The notes beneath the pieces were generated by a model. It had not been told where the DNA came from, did not search any database, and saw only the letters and a program-made list of their open reading frames with translations. Shown here one piece after another: positions 14,782 through 24,799 of a stretch of DNA of 64,000 nt. Every line of letters starts with the position of its first letter. Position 1 is the first letter of the stretch. Source of the DNA: Salarchaeum japonicum_A (GTDB lineage Archaea; Halobacteriota; Halobacteria; Halobacteriales; Halobacteriaceae); assembly GCF_049705945.1 (NCBI RefSeq), contig NZ_JBNAMV010000004.1, forward strand, positions 1,922,001 through 1,986,000. Direction: 5' to 3'. A program made the position numbers and the translations under genes.

Positions 14782-17613
14782 ATGAGCGATGCGGGCGTCG
14801 TCGATGCGTTCAGCCGGCTCTCCGCGCCGGTTCGGGACGCGCTCTCCGAACGCGGGTTCAGTACGCCGACGGAGCCACAGCAGCGTGCGATTCCACCGCT
14901 CGTCGCGGGACACGACGGTCTCGTCATCGCGCCGACGGGCACGGGAAAGACGGAGACCGCAATGTTGCCGGTGCTGTCGGCTATCGCCGACTCCGACCCA
15001 CGGTTCGGCATCAGCGCGCTGTACGTCACGCCGCTGCGCGCGCTGAACCGGGACATGCGCGAACGACTCGACTGGTGGGGCGAGGAGTTGGGCATCGAGG
15101 TGGACGTTCGGCACGGGGACACGACACAGTATCAGCGCACGCAGCAGGCGAACGACCCGCCGGACGTGCTGGTGACGACGCCGGAGACGCTGCAGGCGAT
15201 GCTGACGGGCGAGAAACTGCGGCGCGCGCTCTCCGACGTGCATCACGTCGTCGTGGACGAGGTGCACGAACTCGCGGGCGCGAAGCGCGGCGCACAGCTC
15301 ACCATCGGCCTCGAGCGCCTCCGCGAGCTCGCGGGCGACTTCCAGCGAATCGGGCTGTCGGCGACGGTCGGCGACCCGCGGGAGGTCGCGAACTTCCTCA
15401 CGGGGGGTCGCGAGTGCGACATCGTGGAGGTGGACGTGGCGTCGAAGGTGGAGTTCTCGGTGCGCGAACCTCGCGTTCGGGAGTCGGACGAGCGGCTGTC
15501 GAACGAACTCCTGACGAGTCCCGACATCGCGAGTCACGTGCGCGCCATCCGCGAAATCGTGGACGAGCACGACTCGACGTTGGTGTTCGTGAACACGCGT
15601 CAGACGGCGGAGGCGCTCGGGTCGCGGTTCAAGGAACTCGGCGCGAACATCGGCGTCCACCACGGCAGCCTCTCGAAGGAAGCCCGTATCGAGGTCGAAG
15701 ACCAGTTCAAGGCCGGAGAGCTGGACGGCCTCCTCTGCACGAGTTCGATGGAACTCGGTATCGACGTGGGCCGCATCGACCACGTCGTCCAGTACTCCAG
15801 TCCGCGCGAGGTCGCGCGCCTCCTCCAGCGCGTCGGCCGCGCCGGCCACCGCCGCGACGAGGTCTCGCACGGCACCATCATCACCGGACATCCGGACGAC
15901 ACGCTCGAAGCGCTCGCCATCGCCCGCCGCGCCGCGGAGGGCGACGTGGAGGAAACCCCCATCCACCACGGCAGCCTCGACACCGTCGCGAACCAGATTG
16001 TGGGGCTGCTGATGGATTTCGGCGAACTCAAAGCCTACCGCGCGTACCAAATCGTCACCCGCGCGTACCCGTTCCGCCACCTCGACGAGGAGACGTTCAC
16101 GGACGTGATAGAGGAACTCAGCCGGAACCGCGTGCTGTGGTTGGACGAGGACGCGGACACCATCGAGAAGTCCGGGGGGACGTGGCAGTACTACTACGCG
16201 AACCTCTCGATGATACCCGACGAGGAGACGTACGACGTGTACGACGTGGCCTCGGGGAGGCAGGTCGGGACGCTCGACGAGCGGTTCGTCGTGAACTTCG
16301 CGGAACCCGGCGCGTCGTTCATCCAGCGCGGCGAGATGTGGCGCATCGCGGAGGTGGACGAGGAGGAGGGCCGCGTGGAAGTCAGTCCAATCGAGGACCC
16401 CTCCGGCGAGGTGCCGTCGTGGACGGGTTCGGAGATTCCGGTACCGTACGACGTGGCCCAGGAGGTCGGGGAGATTCGGGGCGTCGTCGGTCCGCAGTTC
16501 GAATCCGGTGCGAGCGTGGAGTCCGTGGCTCGCACGCTCACGGAGCGCTACCCGACGGACGCCTACACGGCCGAACAGGCACTCGACCCAATCGAACGCA
16601 CGGTGGACGCGGACGCGCCGGTGCCGACCGACGACCGCGTGGTCGTGGAGTCACAGGGCCGCGACATCGTGGTGAACGCCGCGTTCGGCCACCGGACGAA
16701 CGAGACGCTCGGCCGACTGCTCTCCGCGCTGCTCGGCCAGCGAACCGGGTCCTCAGTCGGCCTCGATGTCGGTCCGTACCGTATTTCGCTCGAAGTGCCG
16801 CAGGGAATCCGCGCGAGCGACGTGCTCGACGTGCTGGAGGAGACCGACCCCGACCACATCCGGACGCTGCTCGAACTCTCCCTCAAGAAGTCGGACGCGC
16901 TCAAATTCACGCTGAGTCACGTCGCGGCGAAGTTCGGCGCGCTCAAACGCTGGAAAGGACGGGATGGCGTCGGATTGAACCGCGTGATGGCCGCCTTGGA
17001 GGACACGCCGGTGTACGACGAGTCGATGCGCGAGGTGTTCCACACCGACCTCGACGTGGAGCGCGCGCGGGCCGTGCTCTCGCGGCTTCAGTCGGGCGAC
17101 CTCGACCTCGTCGTGCACGGCCGCCGCACCGCCATCGGCGTCGGCGGGCGGTCGTCGGGCCAGGAACTCCTCACGCCGGAGAACGCGGACACGAGCGTCA
17201 TCAACACCGTGAAGGACCGAATCGAGGACGACCGCGTCCGCCTGTTCTGCGTGCACTGCCAGGACTGGGAGCACGAGACGAAAGTCTCCCGCGTCCAGAA
17301 CCAGCCGGAGTGTCCGCGCTGCGGGTCGACGATGATAGCCGCGCTGAGTCCGTGGGCGGACGACGCCGTGAAAGCCGTGCGAGCCGAGGAGAAGGACGCA
17401 GAACAGGAAAAACGAACCGAGCGCGTGTATCGGAACGCGAGCCTCGTGCAGGGTCACGGCACGAAGGCGGTGAAGGCGCTCGTCGCGCGCGGGGTCGGCC
17501 CGCAGAACGCCGCACGCATCATCAACAACCACCGGGAGAACGAGGCGGAGTTCTATCGGGACATCCTCGAACGCGAACGCGAGTACGCCCGGACGAAGGC
17601 GTTCTGGGACTAG
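14782..17613 (+). CDS. lhr2: Lhr-like ATP-dependent helicase (superfamily 2)
   Basis: The 943-aa protein has RecA domain 1 with a Q motif (STPTEPQQRAI), Walker A (APTGTGKTE), DEVH box (VVVDEVHELAG) and the SAT motif (GLSATVGDP). RecA domain 2 has LVFVNTRQTAE, TSSMELGIDVG and QRVGRAGHRRDE. A winged-helix and beta-barrel Lhr-core region and a C-terminal zinc ribbon (CVHCQDWEHE...CPRCGST, about 810-850) follow. Lhr helicases unwind DNA or RNA-DNA hybrids during repair. Haloarchaea carry two Lhr types; this length and the terminal zinc ribbon suggest Lhr2. The TAG interlocks with the stop of the convergent response regulator gene. Confidence 0.9.
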   Translation: MSDAGVVDAFSRLSAPVRDALSERGFSTPTEPQQRAIPPLVAGHDGLVIAPTGTGKTETAMLPVLSAIADSDPRFGISALYVTPLRALNRDMRERLDWWGEELGIEVDVRHGDTTQYQRTQQANDPPDVLVTTPETLQAMLTGEKLRRALSDVHHVVVDEVHELAGAKRGAQLTIGLERLRELAGDFQRIGLSATVGDPREVANFLTGGRECDIVEVDVASKVEFSVREPRVRESDERLSNELLTSPDIASHVRAIREIVDEHDSTLVFVNTRQTAEALGSRFKELGANIGVHHGSLSKEARIEVEDQFKAGELDGLLCTSSMELGIDVGRIDHVVQYSSPREVARLLQRVGRAGHRRDEVSHGTIITGHPDDTLEALAIARRAAEGDVEETPIHHGSLDTVANQIVGLLMDFGELKAYRAYQIVTRAYPFRHLDEETFTDVIEELSRNRVLWLDEDADTIEKSGGTWQYYYANLSMIPDEETYDVYDVASGRQVGTLDERFVVNFAEPGASFIQRGEMWRIAEVDEEEGRVEVSPIEDPSGEVPSWTGSEIPVPYDVAQEVGEIRGVVGPQFESGASVESVARTLTERYPTDAYTAEQALDPIERTVDADAPVPTDDRVVVESQGRDIVVNAAFGHRTNETLGRLLSALLGQRTGSSVGLDVGPYRISLEVPQGIRASDVLDVLEETDPDHIRTLLELSLKKSDALKFTLSHVAAKFGALKRWKGRDGVGLNRVMAALEDTPVYDESMREVFHTDLDVERARAVLSRLQSGDLDLVVHGRRTAIGVGGRSSGQELLTPENADTSVINTVKDRIEDDRVRLFCVHCQDWEHETKVSRVQNQPECPRCGSTMIAALSPWADDAVKAVRAEEKDAEQEKRTERVYRNASLVQGHGTKAVKALVARGVGPQNAARIINNHRENEAEFYRDILEREREYARTKAFWD

Positions 17614-18176
17614 AGGTCGCGGTAGCTCGCTTCCACGCCCTCCGAACCCATCGACTCGAACGTCTCGTCCAGTTCCTCGCGGAGCGCCTCGACTTCGCGC
17701 GTGAGTTCCTGGTACTCCTCGTTCTCGTCGAGTTCGCCCCGGGAGAGTTCGGTTTCGAGCGTGGACTGTTTCTCCACGAGCGCGAAGAACCGCTGGGAGC
17801 GCGAGTCGAACGTCGCGCGCGACAACAGGTCTTCGACGACCTCACGGAGGTCTTCGCCCGTGACGGGTTTCGTGAGGTAGGTGTCGAACCCCATCTCGAT
17901 GATGTCCACGTCGGGTTCGACGCCGGTCACCATCGCGACCCGGCAGTCGTAGCCTTCCGCCCGCATTCGTTCGAGCGCCTCGTCGCCGCGCATGTTCGGC
18001 ATCTCGCGGTCGAGCAACACCACGTCCACCGACGAGTCCATCATCGCGAGCGCTTCCTCGCCGTCCACCGCGGTGAGCACGGTGTATTCGTCGGGGAGCC
18101 AGAGCGAGTACGCCTCGGTGACGCGCTCCTCGTCGTCCACCGCGAGCACGACCGGGTCGCCGTCGGCGTCGGTCAT
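17610..18176 (-). CDS. Response regulator with C-terminal HalX domain
   Basis: The 188-aa protein has a receiver domain (VVLAVDDEERVTEAYSLWL, phosphoacceptor D56 in VDVVLLDREMPNM, conserved TKPV Lys) followed by a helical HalX domain of about 70 residues (LLSRATFDSRSQRFFALVEKQSTLE...). The HalX domain is a haloarchaeal module. There is no DNA-binding domain, so output is probably by protein contact. The ATG at 18176 overlaps the kinase stop by four bases (ATGA), which makes the kinase-regulator pair a two-gene operon. Confidence 0.92.
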   Translation of the reverse strand: MTDADGDPVVLAVDDEERVTEAYSLWLPDEYTVLTAVDGEEALAMMDSSVDVVLLDREMPNMRGDEALERMRAEGYDCRVAMVTGVEPDVDIIEMGFDTYLTKPVTGEDLREVVEDLLSRATFDSRSQRFFALVEKQSTLETELSRGELDENEEYQELTREVEALREELDETFESMGSEGVEASYRDL

Positions 18177-19270
18177 TCGAGCGCGGGGGCGCGGAATTCG
18201 AAGCGAGCGCCTCCCTCCTCGCTGTCGGTTATCTCGACGGTCCAGCCGTGCGCGTCCGCGATCGACTTCACGATGTTCAGGCCGAACCCGGTGCCGTCCT
18301 CCGAGTCCGTGTAGCCGTACTCGAAGACGTCCTCGCGTTTCTCCGCGGGAATCCCGGGGCCGTCGTCCGCGACGAAGAAGCCGTTTCCGTCGGGGAGTTC
18401 GCCGACGCGGACGTACACGTCCTCGCCGGCGTGCCGCACGGCGTTCCCGAAGAGGTTCTCGAACACCGTCCGCATGCGCTCGGGGTCGGCGTCGACGTGG
18501 TTCGGGTCGTCGACCTCGAGCGTCGCCGCGTCCGTCCCCGCGGTCCGCCACGCGTCACGCGCGACCGGTTCGAGCGCGAGGTGTTCGGTCGCGCCGATGG
18601 ACCGCCCTTCCTTCGTGAGCGTGAGCACGTCGTCGATGAGCGCGCCCATCCGCTCGTGAACCTCCTCGACTTCCTCCAAGTACTCCGCGTCGCCCTCGCC
18701 GTGCGCTTTCGCGAGCGACAACCGGGCCTGCGCGGCGTTCAGCGGGTCGCGGAGGTCGTGGCTGACGATGCTCGCGAACTTCTCCAGTTGCTCGTTCTTC
18801 CGTTCGAGCCGGCGTTCGCGCTCGATGCGCTCGGAGATGTCGCGGATGATACCGGAGAACACGCGGCGGTCCTCGTAGGGGTGTTCCTCGAACGTCACCG
18901 AGAGATGGACCTCGTGGCCGTCCTTGTGCTGGCCGGGAATCTCGATGTCGTTCCAGTTCATCGTCCGGTCGCCGGACTCGACGTACTCGCCGAGCGCGTT
19001 GTAGTGGGCTTGCTGGAGGCGGTCCGGCATCACTTTCGTCAGGTCGCTCCCGATGAGTTCGCCGGGTTCGTAGCCGAACACCCGCTCGACGCTCTGGTTC
19101 GTGTACAGGATGGTCGAGGACTCGTCGATGGTGATGATGGCGTCCGAGCCGTTCTCGACGAGCGTCTCGAAGAAGTCCTCGCCGTAAATCATGTGGTCGT
19201 AGTCGGTGTCGTCTCCCGCGTTCACGGCGGCCTCACCGCCGTCCGCGCTTGAATGGTCTGATGCGTCCAT
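18173..19270 (-). CDS. PAS-domain sensor histidine kinase
   Basis: The 365-aa soluble kinase has a PAS domain (about 30-150: FETLVENGSDAIITIDESSTILY, VFGYEPGELIGSDLTKVMP, FSGIIRDISER), a short coiled coil, the H box with phospho-His about H171 (FASIVSHDLRDPLNAA), and an ATPase domain with N box (NLFGNAVRHAG), G1 (DDGPGIP) and G2 (GTGFGLNIV). It has no membrane segment, so it senses an intracellular signal, perhaps redox or light through PAS. Partner: the HalX regulator encoded directly downstream. Confidence 0.93.
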   Translation of the reverse strand: MDASDHSSADGGEAAVNAGDDTDYDHMIYGEDFFETLVENGSDAIITIDESSTILYTNQSVERVFGYEPGELIGSDLTKVMPDRLQQAHYNALGEYVESGDRTMNWNDIEIPGQHKDGHEVHLSVTFEEHPYEDRRVFSGIIRDISERIERERRLERKNEQLEKFASIVSHDLRDPLNAAQARLSLAKAHGEGDAEYLEEVEEVHERMGALIDDVLTLTKEGRSIGATEHLALEPVARDAWRTAGTDAATLEVDDPNHVDADPERMRTVFENLFGNAVRHAGEDVYVRVGELPDGNGFFVADDGPGIPAEKREDVFEYGYTDSEDGTGFGLNIVKSIADAHGWTVEITDSEEGGARFEFRAPALE

Positions 19271-19309
19271 GAGCGGGCTGTCCGTTGCATACAGACACTC
19301 GACTCGGCC

Positions 19310-19993
19310 CTATGAACGTGACGGCCTCCGGTCGAGCGCGTCCAGCTCGGCGAACAGGCGCTCGCGGAGGTCGTTCGCGGAAGTCGCGACTTCGTCCGCG
19401 TCGGACGTGTCCATCTCGCCGGCTTCGTCGGCCGCGTACGCGATGACGTGCGCACCAGCGCGGGCGGCGGCGCGGATGCCGTTCTCGGAGTCCTCCACGA
19501 CGACGGACTCGGCGGCGGTGACGCCGAGGCGGTCCATCGTCACCTCGTAAATGTCGGGTTCGGGCTTCCCCGGGATGTCGAGGTCGGCCGCGGACACCAC
19601 CACGTCGAACCGCCCGTGGAGGTCGAAGCGGTCGAACGCCAGCTCCACCCAGTTCGGGTAGGAGGACGTGCAGACGGCGAGCGGAACTCCGTACTCGTCG
19701 AGGTCGTCGAGGAGGTCGTGGAAGCCGGCCATTAGGTCGGCGTGGTCGCTGTAGACGGCTTCCGCGTGGTCGTCGTAGAAGTCGAAGTATTCGTCCGCGG
19801 AGTCCACGGTGAGTTCGTATCCCTCCTCGCGCAGCAGCTCGTACTGGTCGTGGACGTTGATGCCGATGAGGTCCGTCGGTTCGAGGTCGTCGCCGTCCAC
19901 GACGAGTTCGTCGAGCACCTGTTCGATGACGCCCTTCCAGTAGCGCTCGGTGTCCACGATGACGCCGTCCATGTCGAAGATGACCGCGGCCAT
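19310..19993 (-). CDS. HAD superfamily hydrolase, phosphoglucomutase-like subfamily
   Basis: The 227-aa protein starts MAAVIFDMDGVIVDTERYW (catalytic Asp pair of HAD motif I). It then has an alpha-helical cap, motif II in LAVCTSSYPNWVELAF and motif III/IV in IPGKPEPDIYEVTMDRLGV...VVVEDSENGIRAAARAGAHVIAY. This is the beta-phosphoglucomutase/phosphoglycolate phosphatase type of haloacid dehalogenase. The natural substrate, a small phosphate ester, cannot be told. The start at 19993 excludes an N-terminal extension lacking homology. Confidence 0.88.
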   Translation of the reverse strand: MAAVIFDMDGVIVDTERYWKGVIEQVLDELVVDGDDLEPTDLIGINVHDQYELLREEGYELTVDSADEYFDFYDDHAEAVYSDHADLMAGFHDLLDDLDEYGVPLAVCTSSYPNWVELAFDRFDLHGRFDVVVSAADLDIPGKPEPDIYEVTMDRLGVTAAESVVVEDSENGIRAAARAGAHVIAYAADEAGEMDTSDADEVATSANDLRERLFAELDALDRRPSRS

Positions 19994-20095
19994 GTCTCGG
20001 GGTACGGCCGGCCGGCGGAAAACACGCACGGCGCCTGCCATGCGGGCTGGCGACGTGTGAAAACCGTTAAGCGATAGCAGTGACGAAATCGGGGC

Positions 20096-21223
20096 ATGAG
20101 GCTGCCCTCCCCCGGGACTGGCGGGACCGTTCGAACGGTCGCCGCAGTCCTTGCCGTTGCGATGCTCGTCTCGACCGCTGGCTGCGCCGGACTCCTCTCG
20201 GACGACGGTGGGAGTGCGAGCGACGCCGCGAAGCTGGATAGCGTCCCCGCGAACGTCGACTCGGTCGCGTTCGTCGACATCGGAGGGATGCTCGAGGACG
20301 ACGCGCTGCGCGGCATCGCGGACACGTACTTCGCGGAACTGAACGCGTCGTCGCCGTACTACTCCGGGCCGGCGTCCATTTCGGAGGCTATCGCTGACGC
20401 CGAGAACGACACGGGCCTGTCGGCGACCCAGTTCGAGACCGTGACGTCGTTCTCGAACGCGAGCGAGCAGGTCGACGCGGAGTCCGGGTCGTTCAACGGC
20501 GCGCTCGTCACGTCATCACTCTCGAAGACCGAACTTGAGTCCGCGCTCACGAACCAGACCGGCATGACGTTCGCGACCGAGACGTACGGGAACGCGACGC
20601 TCTGGGTGCCCGAGTCCGAGTTCGCGAGCGGGAACGTCGTCGGCTGGCTCGGTGACGGCACGTTCGTCACCGGCACCGAATCCGCCGTGAAAGCAGTCGT
20701 CGACGTTCGCGCCGGCGACGCGCCCGCTCTGAGCGGCGACCTCCGGGAGACGTTCGCCGACACCCGCTCGGGCTACGTGAAGTTCGCGATGAACGTCCCC
20801 CAGCAGAACCTCGACACCGGCCCGTACGCCTCCGAGACGCAGTTCGCCACCGAGACCCTGAACGCCGTGCAGGCCGTCTCCGGCGCGCTCTACACCGAGG
20901 AAACGGACATCGGTGGCGTCACCAACGTCGTGACGAACACGAGCAGTTCCGCGACGAACATCATGCAGGTCATGCAGGGCGCGATATCGGCGTACGAACT
21001 CGCGTCCGAGGAGGCCGCCGCGGAGACCGTCGACAAGATCGAGGTGACGAGCGAGGGAACGACCGTCACCGTCTCCTACGAGAACGCCGCGTCCAACATC
21101 GAGGACGCGATAGCGAGCGCGTACAACGAGTCGGGCGGTTCGTCCGAGTCCACGACCGCGACCAGCTCGGCCGAGGCCACGACAACGAGCGACTCGTCCG
21201 AGTCTACGACCGCGACCGCGTAG
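20096..21223 (+). CDS. Exported lipoprotein of unknown function, first gene of an ABC-2 operon
   Basis: The 375-aa protein has a signal peptide (TVRTVAAVLAVAMLV) and lipobox STAGC with Cys30, so it is probably a membrane-anchored lipoprotein on the outer face. The body (LDSVPANVDSVAFVDIGGML..., GNVVGWLGDGTFVTGTESAVKAVVDV, GYVKFAMNVPQQNLD) repeats short beta-like segments. The last 30 residues are Ser/Thr/Glu rich, a likely O-glycosylated or flexible tail. I do not recognise a family with known function. A TATA-like ccgttaag is centred 28 nt before the ATG. The stop is directly followed by the permease start. Confidence 0.8.
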   Translation: MRLPSPGTGGTVRTVAAVLAVAMLVSTAGCAGLLSDDGGSASDAAKLDSVPANVDSVAFVDIGGMLEDDALRGIADTYFAELNASSPYYSGPASISEAIADAENDTGLSATQFETVTSFSNASEQVDAESGSFNGALVTSSLSKTELESALTNQTGMTFATETYGNATLWVPESEFASGNVVGWLGDGTFVTGTESAVKAVVDVRAGDAPALSGDLRETFADTRSGYVKFAMNVPQQNLDTGPYASETQFATETLNAVQAVSGALYTEETDIGGVTNVVTNTSSSATNIMQVMQGAISAYELASEEAAAETVDKIEVTSEGTTVTVSYENAASNIEDAIASAYNESGGSSESTTATSSAEATTTSDSSESTTATA

Positions 21224-22291
21224 ATGGCTCTCCCGCCGCTCCTCCGGAAGGAACTCCGCTGGGGCTGGCGGAAGAAACTCCCGCTTCTCGTTCTGTTCGT
21301 TCTCGTCCCCGCGCTCTTCGTGTACGGCACGCTCGCGTTCGAACACGTCCTCCCGAAGTCCGTGCAGGTCGCGGTCGCGCCCGCGGGACCGGGCGCGACG
21401 CAGGACGACCTCTCGGTAGTTCGCGCGGCGGTGGCGCTGTTCAGCGACCCGATACTCTACGAGTCCCGCGACGCGGCGATGCACGCGCTCTCCCGGGAGC
21501 GCGTGTACGCGGTCATCACCGCGCCCGCGAACCTCACCGCCGGCGCAGGGGCGGCGACCGTCGATATCTTCGTCTCCGGGAGCATCGTCCCCTACCAGGA
21601 ACCCGCGACGGTTCTCGCGAGCGTCGCGGACCGCGGGCTCTCCTCGCTCCTCGACCGCCCCGTCTCCACGACGTACACCGTCGTCGGGCGCGAATGGACG
21701 CTCTCGGCGTACCTCCTGCCGACGTTCCTCTTCGTGCTCGTGTTGCTCGTCGCGTTCGCCTACCTCCCGTACAACCTCGCGTCCGAGGAGGCCGCTATCG
21801 ACCGCCTCCGCCTCGAATCCTCGCTCTATCGGGTCGTCGCGGCGAAACTCGGCGCGTTCACCGCCCTGCTCGTTCTCCCCATCGCGGTGTTCGACCTCGC
21901 GAGCGGCTACCTCGGCACGCCCGTCGCGTTCCTGCGGCCGAGCGTCCTCGCCGTGTACGCGCTCTGCTTCCTCGCCGCGGGCACGCTCGCCGCCGCCGTC
22001 ACGGTCGCGCTCCGCTTCTCCGCGTGGGGCCGGCTCGCGAACCTCGCCGTCCTCCTCTTCTGCCTCGCGTTCTCCGGTCTGGCGTACCCCCGCGGGTTCT
22101 TCTCCGTCGCGCGCCGCGACTTCATCACCGCCCTTCCGACCTATCACGCGATGGTCGCCGCGCGCGGATTCACGCTCCGAGGCCAACCGCTCACCGCCTA
22201 CGCGGACACGCTCCTCTTGCTCTGCGGGACGCTCGCCGTCTGTTGCGCCCTGTTCGCGGGAAGCGTCCGGTACTACGAACGAGGTGCCTGA
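21224..22291 (+). CDS. ABC-2 type transporter permease
   Basis: The 355-aa membrane protein starts MALPPLLRKELRWGWRKKL followed by a first membrane helix, an extracellular domain of about 130 residues (VQVAVAPAGPGATQDDLS...), then a cluster of five hydrophobic helices from about residue 160 (LLPTFLFVLVLLVAFAYL and on). This is the layout of ABC-2/NatB-like exporters. It begins at the base after the lipoprotein stop and ends one base before the ATPase start, so the three genes form one operon. Confidence 0.85.
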   Translation: MALPPLLRKELRWGWRKKLPLLVLFVLVPALFVYGTLAFEHVLPKSVQVAVAPAGPGATQDDLSVVRAAVALFSDPILYESRDAAMHALSRERVYAVITAPANLTAGAGAATVDIFVSGSIVPYQEPATVLASVADRGLSSLLDRPVSTTYTVVGREWTLSAYLLPTFLFVLVLLVAFAYLPYNLASEEAAIDRLRLESSLYRVVAAKLGAFTALLVLPIAVFDLASGYLGTPVAFLRPSVLAVYALCFLAAGTLAAAVTVALRFSAWGRLANLAVLLFCLAFSGLAYPRGFFSVARRDFITALPTYHAMVAARGFTLRGQPLTAYADTLLLLCGTLAVCCALFAGSVRYYERGA

Positions 22292-22292
22292 G

Positions 22293-22949
22293 ATGCGCGT
22301 CCGGAACCTCACCAAACGCTACGGGGACGTGGTCGCCGTGGACGACGTGACGCTCGACTTCACGCCGGGCGTCCACTGCTTCGCCGGTCCGAACGGCAGC
22401 GGGAAGACTACTCTACTACGATGTCTCGCGGGCCTCACTCGCCCCACGTCGGGCGTCGTCGAGGACGTGGGCGACGTGAATTACGCGTTCCAGACGCCGA
22501 GCGTCTATCACGACCTCATCGTCGCGGACAACCTCGCCGTCTTCTCAGGGTTCGCGTCCGAACCGCCCGCGTGGCGCGCAAAACTGGCGGACCGCCTCGG
22601 CCTCGAACCGATGTGGGACCGACCGGCGAGCGCGCTCTCGGACGGCTACCGCAAGCGCCTCGACCTCGCGCTCGCGCTCCTCGACCGCCCCGACGTACTC
22701 GTGCTCGACGAACCGCTCGCGGACCTCGACCCCGCGACCCGGGACGCCATCGTCAACACCGTCGAATCGTACGCGGGCGACGACCGGTACGTGCTCGTGT
22801 CCACGCACAACCTCGACCGGTTCGCCGGCCTCGCGGACCGCCTCACCGTCATGTCGCTCGGCCGCGTAATCGCTGACGAACCCCGCGGGGAGTGGGAGGA
22901 CCCCGAGGCGGCGTACGAGCGAGCGCTCCGCGCGCACCGGTCGGGGTAA
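22293..22949 (+). CDS. ABC transporter ATP-binding protein
   Basis: The 218-aa ATPase starts MRVRNLTKRYGDVVAVDDV and has Walker A (AGPNGSGKTTLLRCLAGL), a Q-loop region (YAFQTPSVYHDL), a signature variant (SALSDGYRKRLDLALAL, LSDGY instead of LSGGQ), Walker B (PDVLVLDEPLADLDP) and the H-switch (VLVSTHNLDR). It should power the preceding permease. The ATG at 22293 is preferred to the in-frame GTG at 22284, which lies inside the permease gene. Confidence 0.9.
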   Translation: MRVRNLTKRYGDVVAVDDVTLDFTPGVHCFAGPNGSGKTTLLRCLAGLTRPTSGVVEDVGDVNYAFQTPSVYHDLIVADNLAVFSGFASEPPAWRAKLADRLGLEPMWDRPASALSDGYRKRLDLALALLDRPDVLVLDEPLADLDPATRDAIVNTVESYAGDDRYVLVSTHNLDRFAGLADRLTVMSLGRVIADEPRGEWEDPEAAYERALRAHRSG

Positions 22950-22981
22950 CGGTTTTGAGGGTAGCGGGCGGAACCACGAGT

Positions 22982-23116
22982 ATGGTCGAAGAGACGATGC
23001 GCGACGACATGACGTGGTACGCCTGCGAGAAATGCGGGCTGATGTTCGACGACCCGGACGACGCCGCACAGCACGAGGAGAACTGCGACGCGGAGGACCC
23101 CTCCTACCTCCAGTAG
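22982..23116 (+). CDS. Small C2H2-like zinc finger protein, 44 aa
   Basis: The product MVEETMRDDMTWYACEKCGLMFDD...DAAQHEENCDAEDPSYLQ has CxxC followed by H-x4-C, a single zinc finger. This is a well-conserved haloarchaeal small protein (DUF7128-like). Function is unknown; a nucleic-acid or protein-binding role is possible. It ends exactly one base before the stop of the convergent DUF5796 gene. Confidence 0.8.
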   Translation: MVEETMRDDMTWYACEKCGLMFDDPDDAAQHEENCDAEDPSYLQ

Positions 23117-23536
23117 TCAGGCGAACTCGTAGCTGTACTCGCTCAGCTCGTCCTCTTCGAACACGAACACGCGCCCGCCCGCCGCCTCCGGGTCCGCGTC
23201 AACTTCGATGGCGTACCCGTCCCGACGCACCGTCACGCCCGGGAACACCGTGGCCTCCTCGTCCGCGTCGAGGAGGACGCGCCCGACCCCGGTCTCTTCG
23301 AGAATCTCGTCGCTCGTCATCCGGTCATTCACGTACGTCAGTGCGCCCTCCGTCCCGTCCGGCTCGGTGACGAGGACGTGGACTGACCGCCCTGGCTGCG
23401 CGCGCAACGTACCTTCGACTTTCTCGGGAACCCCGTGGTAGAACGTGCGGCGGCCGTCCGCGTACTCCACCGCGATACCGTCCTCCGCGAGCTCCACGTC
23501 CAGCGTGTCGGGAGCCACGTCGCTGCGTCCGCTCAT
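23117..23536 (-). CDS. DUF5796 family protein
   Basis: The 139-aa protein reads MSGRSDVAPDTLDVELAEDGIAVEYADGRRTFYHGVPE..., with VHVLVTEPDGTEGALTYVNDRMT and VGRVLLDADEEATVFPGV, then DGYAIEVDADPEAAGGRVFVFEEDEL. It is an all-beta haloarchaeal family of unknown function. The ATG at 23536 is where family similarity starts. It is divergent from the shikimate kinase gene. Confidence 0.85.
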   Translation of the reverse strand: MSGRSDVAPDTLDVELAEDGIAVEYADGRRTFYHGVPEKVEGTLRAQPGRSVHVLVTEPDGTEGALTYVNDRMTSDEILEETGVGRVLLDADEEATVFPGVTVRRDGYAIEVDADPEAAGGRVFVFEEDELSEYSYEFA

Positions 23537-23628
23537 AGGTGTGCTGGACGCCGCGCCGGGAAAAGGCCCGCGGGTCGAGGGTTTGACGCCACCGCCACCT
23601 TGAAGCGTCGACTCGCCCACTCTCAGGT

Positions 23629-24498
<870 letters not shown>

Positions 24499-24799
24499 CC
24501 CTCGACGAACTCCGCGAGGAAATCGAGGACATCGACCACGACCTCGTCGAACTCATCGCGCGCCGCACCTACGTCGCGGACAGCGTCGCCCAAGTCAAAG
24601 AAGACCAAGGCCTCGCCACCACCGACGAAGAGCAAGAGGACGCCGTCATGGAACGCGCCGGCCGCTACGCCGACACCTACGACGTCGACGAGAACATGGT
24701 GAAAGCCATCTTCCGACTCCTCATCGAACTGAACAAGATAGAACAGCGCGAGAAACGCTAGGATGTCACTGCGGGCCTGAATCGCTCGATTTTCCGAAA

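Noticed and set aside
14412..18314. Very long open frame (1300 codons) on the plus strand over the lhr region
   Set aside because: It is an Arg/Gly/Pro-rich shadow of the Lhr helicase and neighbours in another frame, produced by high GC; it has no domain and overlaps well-supported genes.
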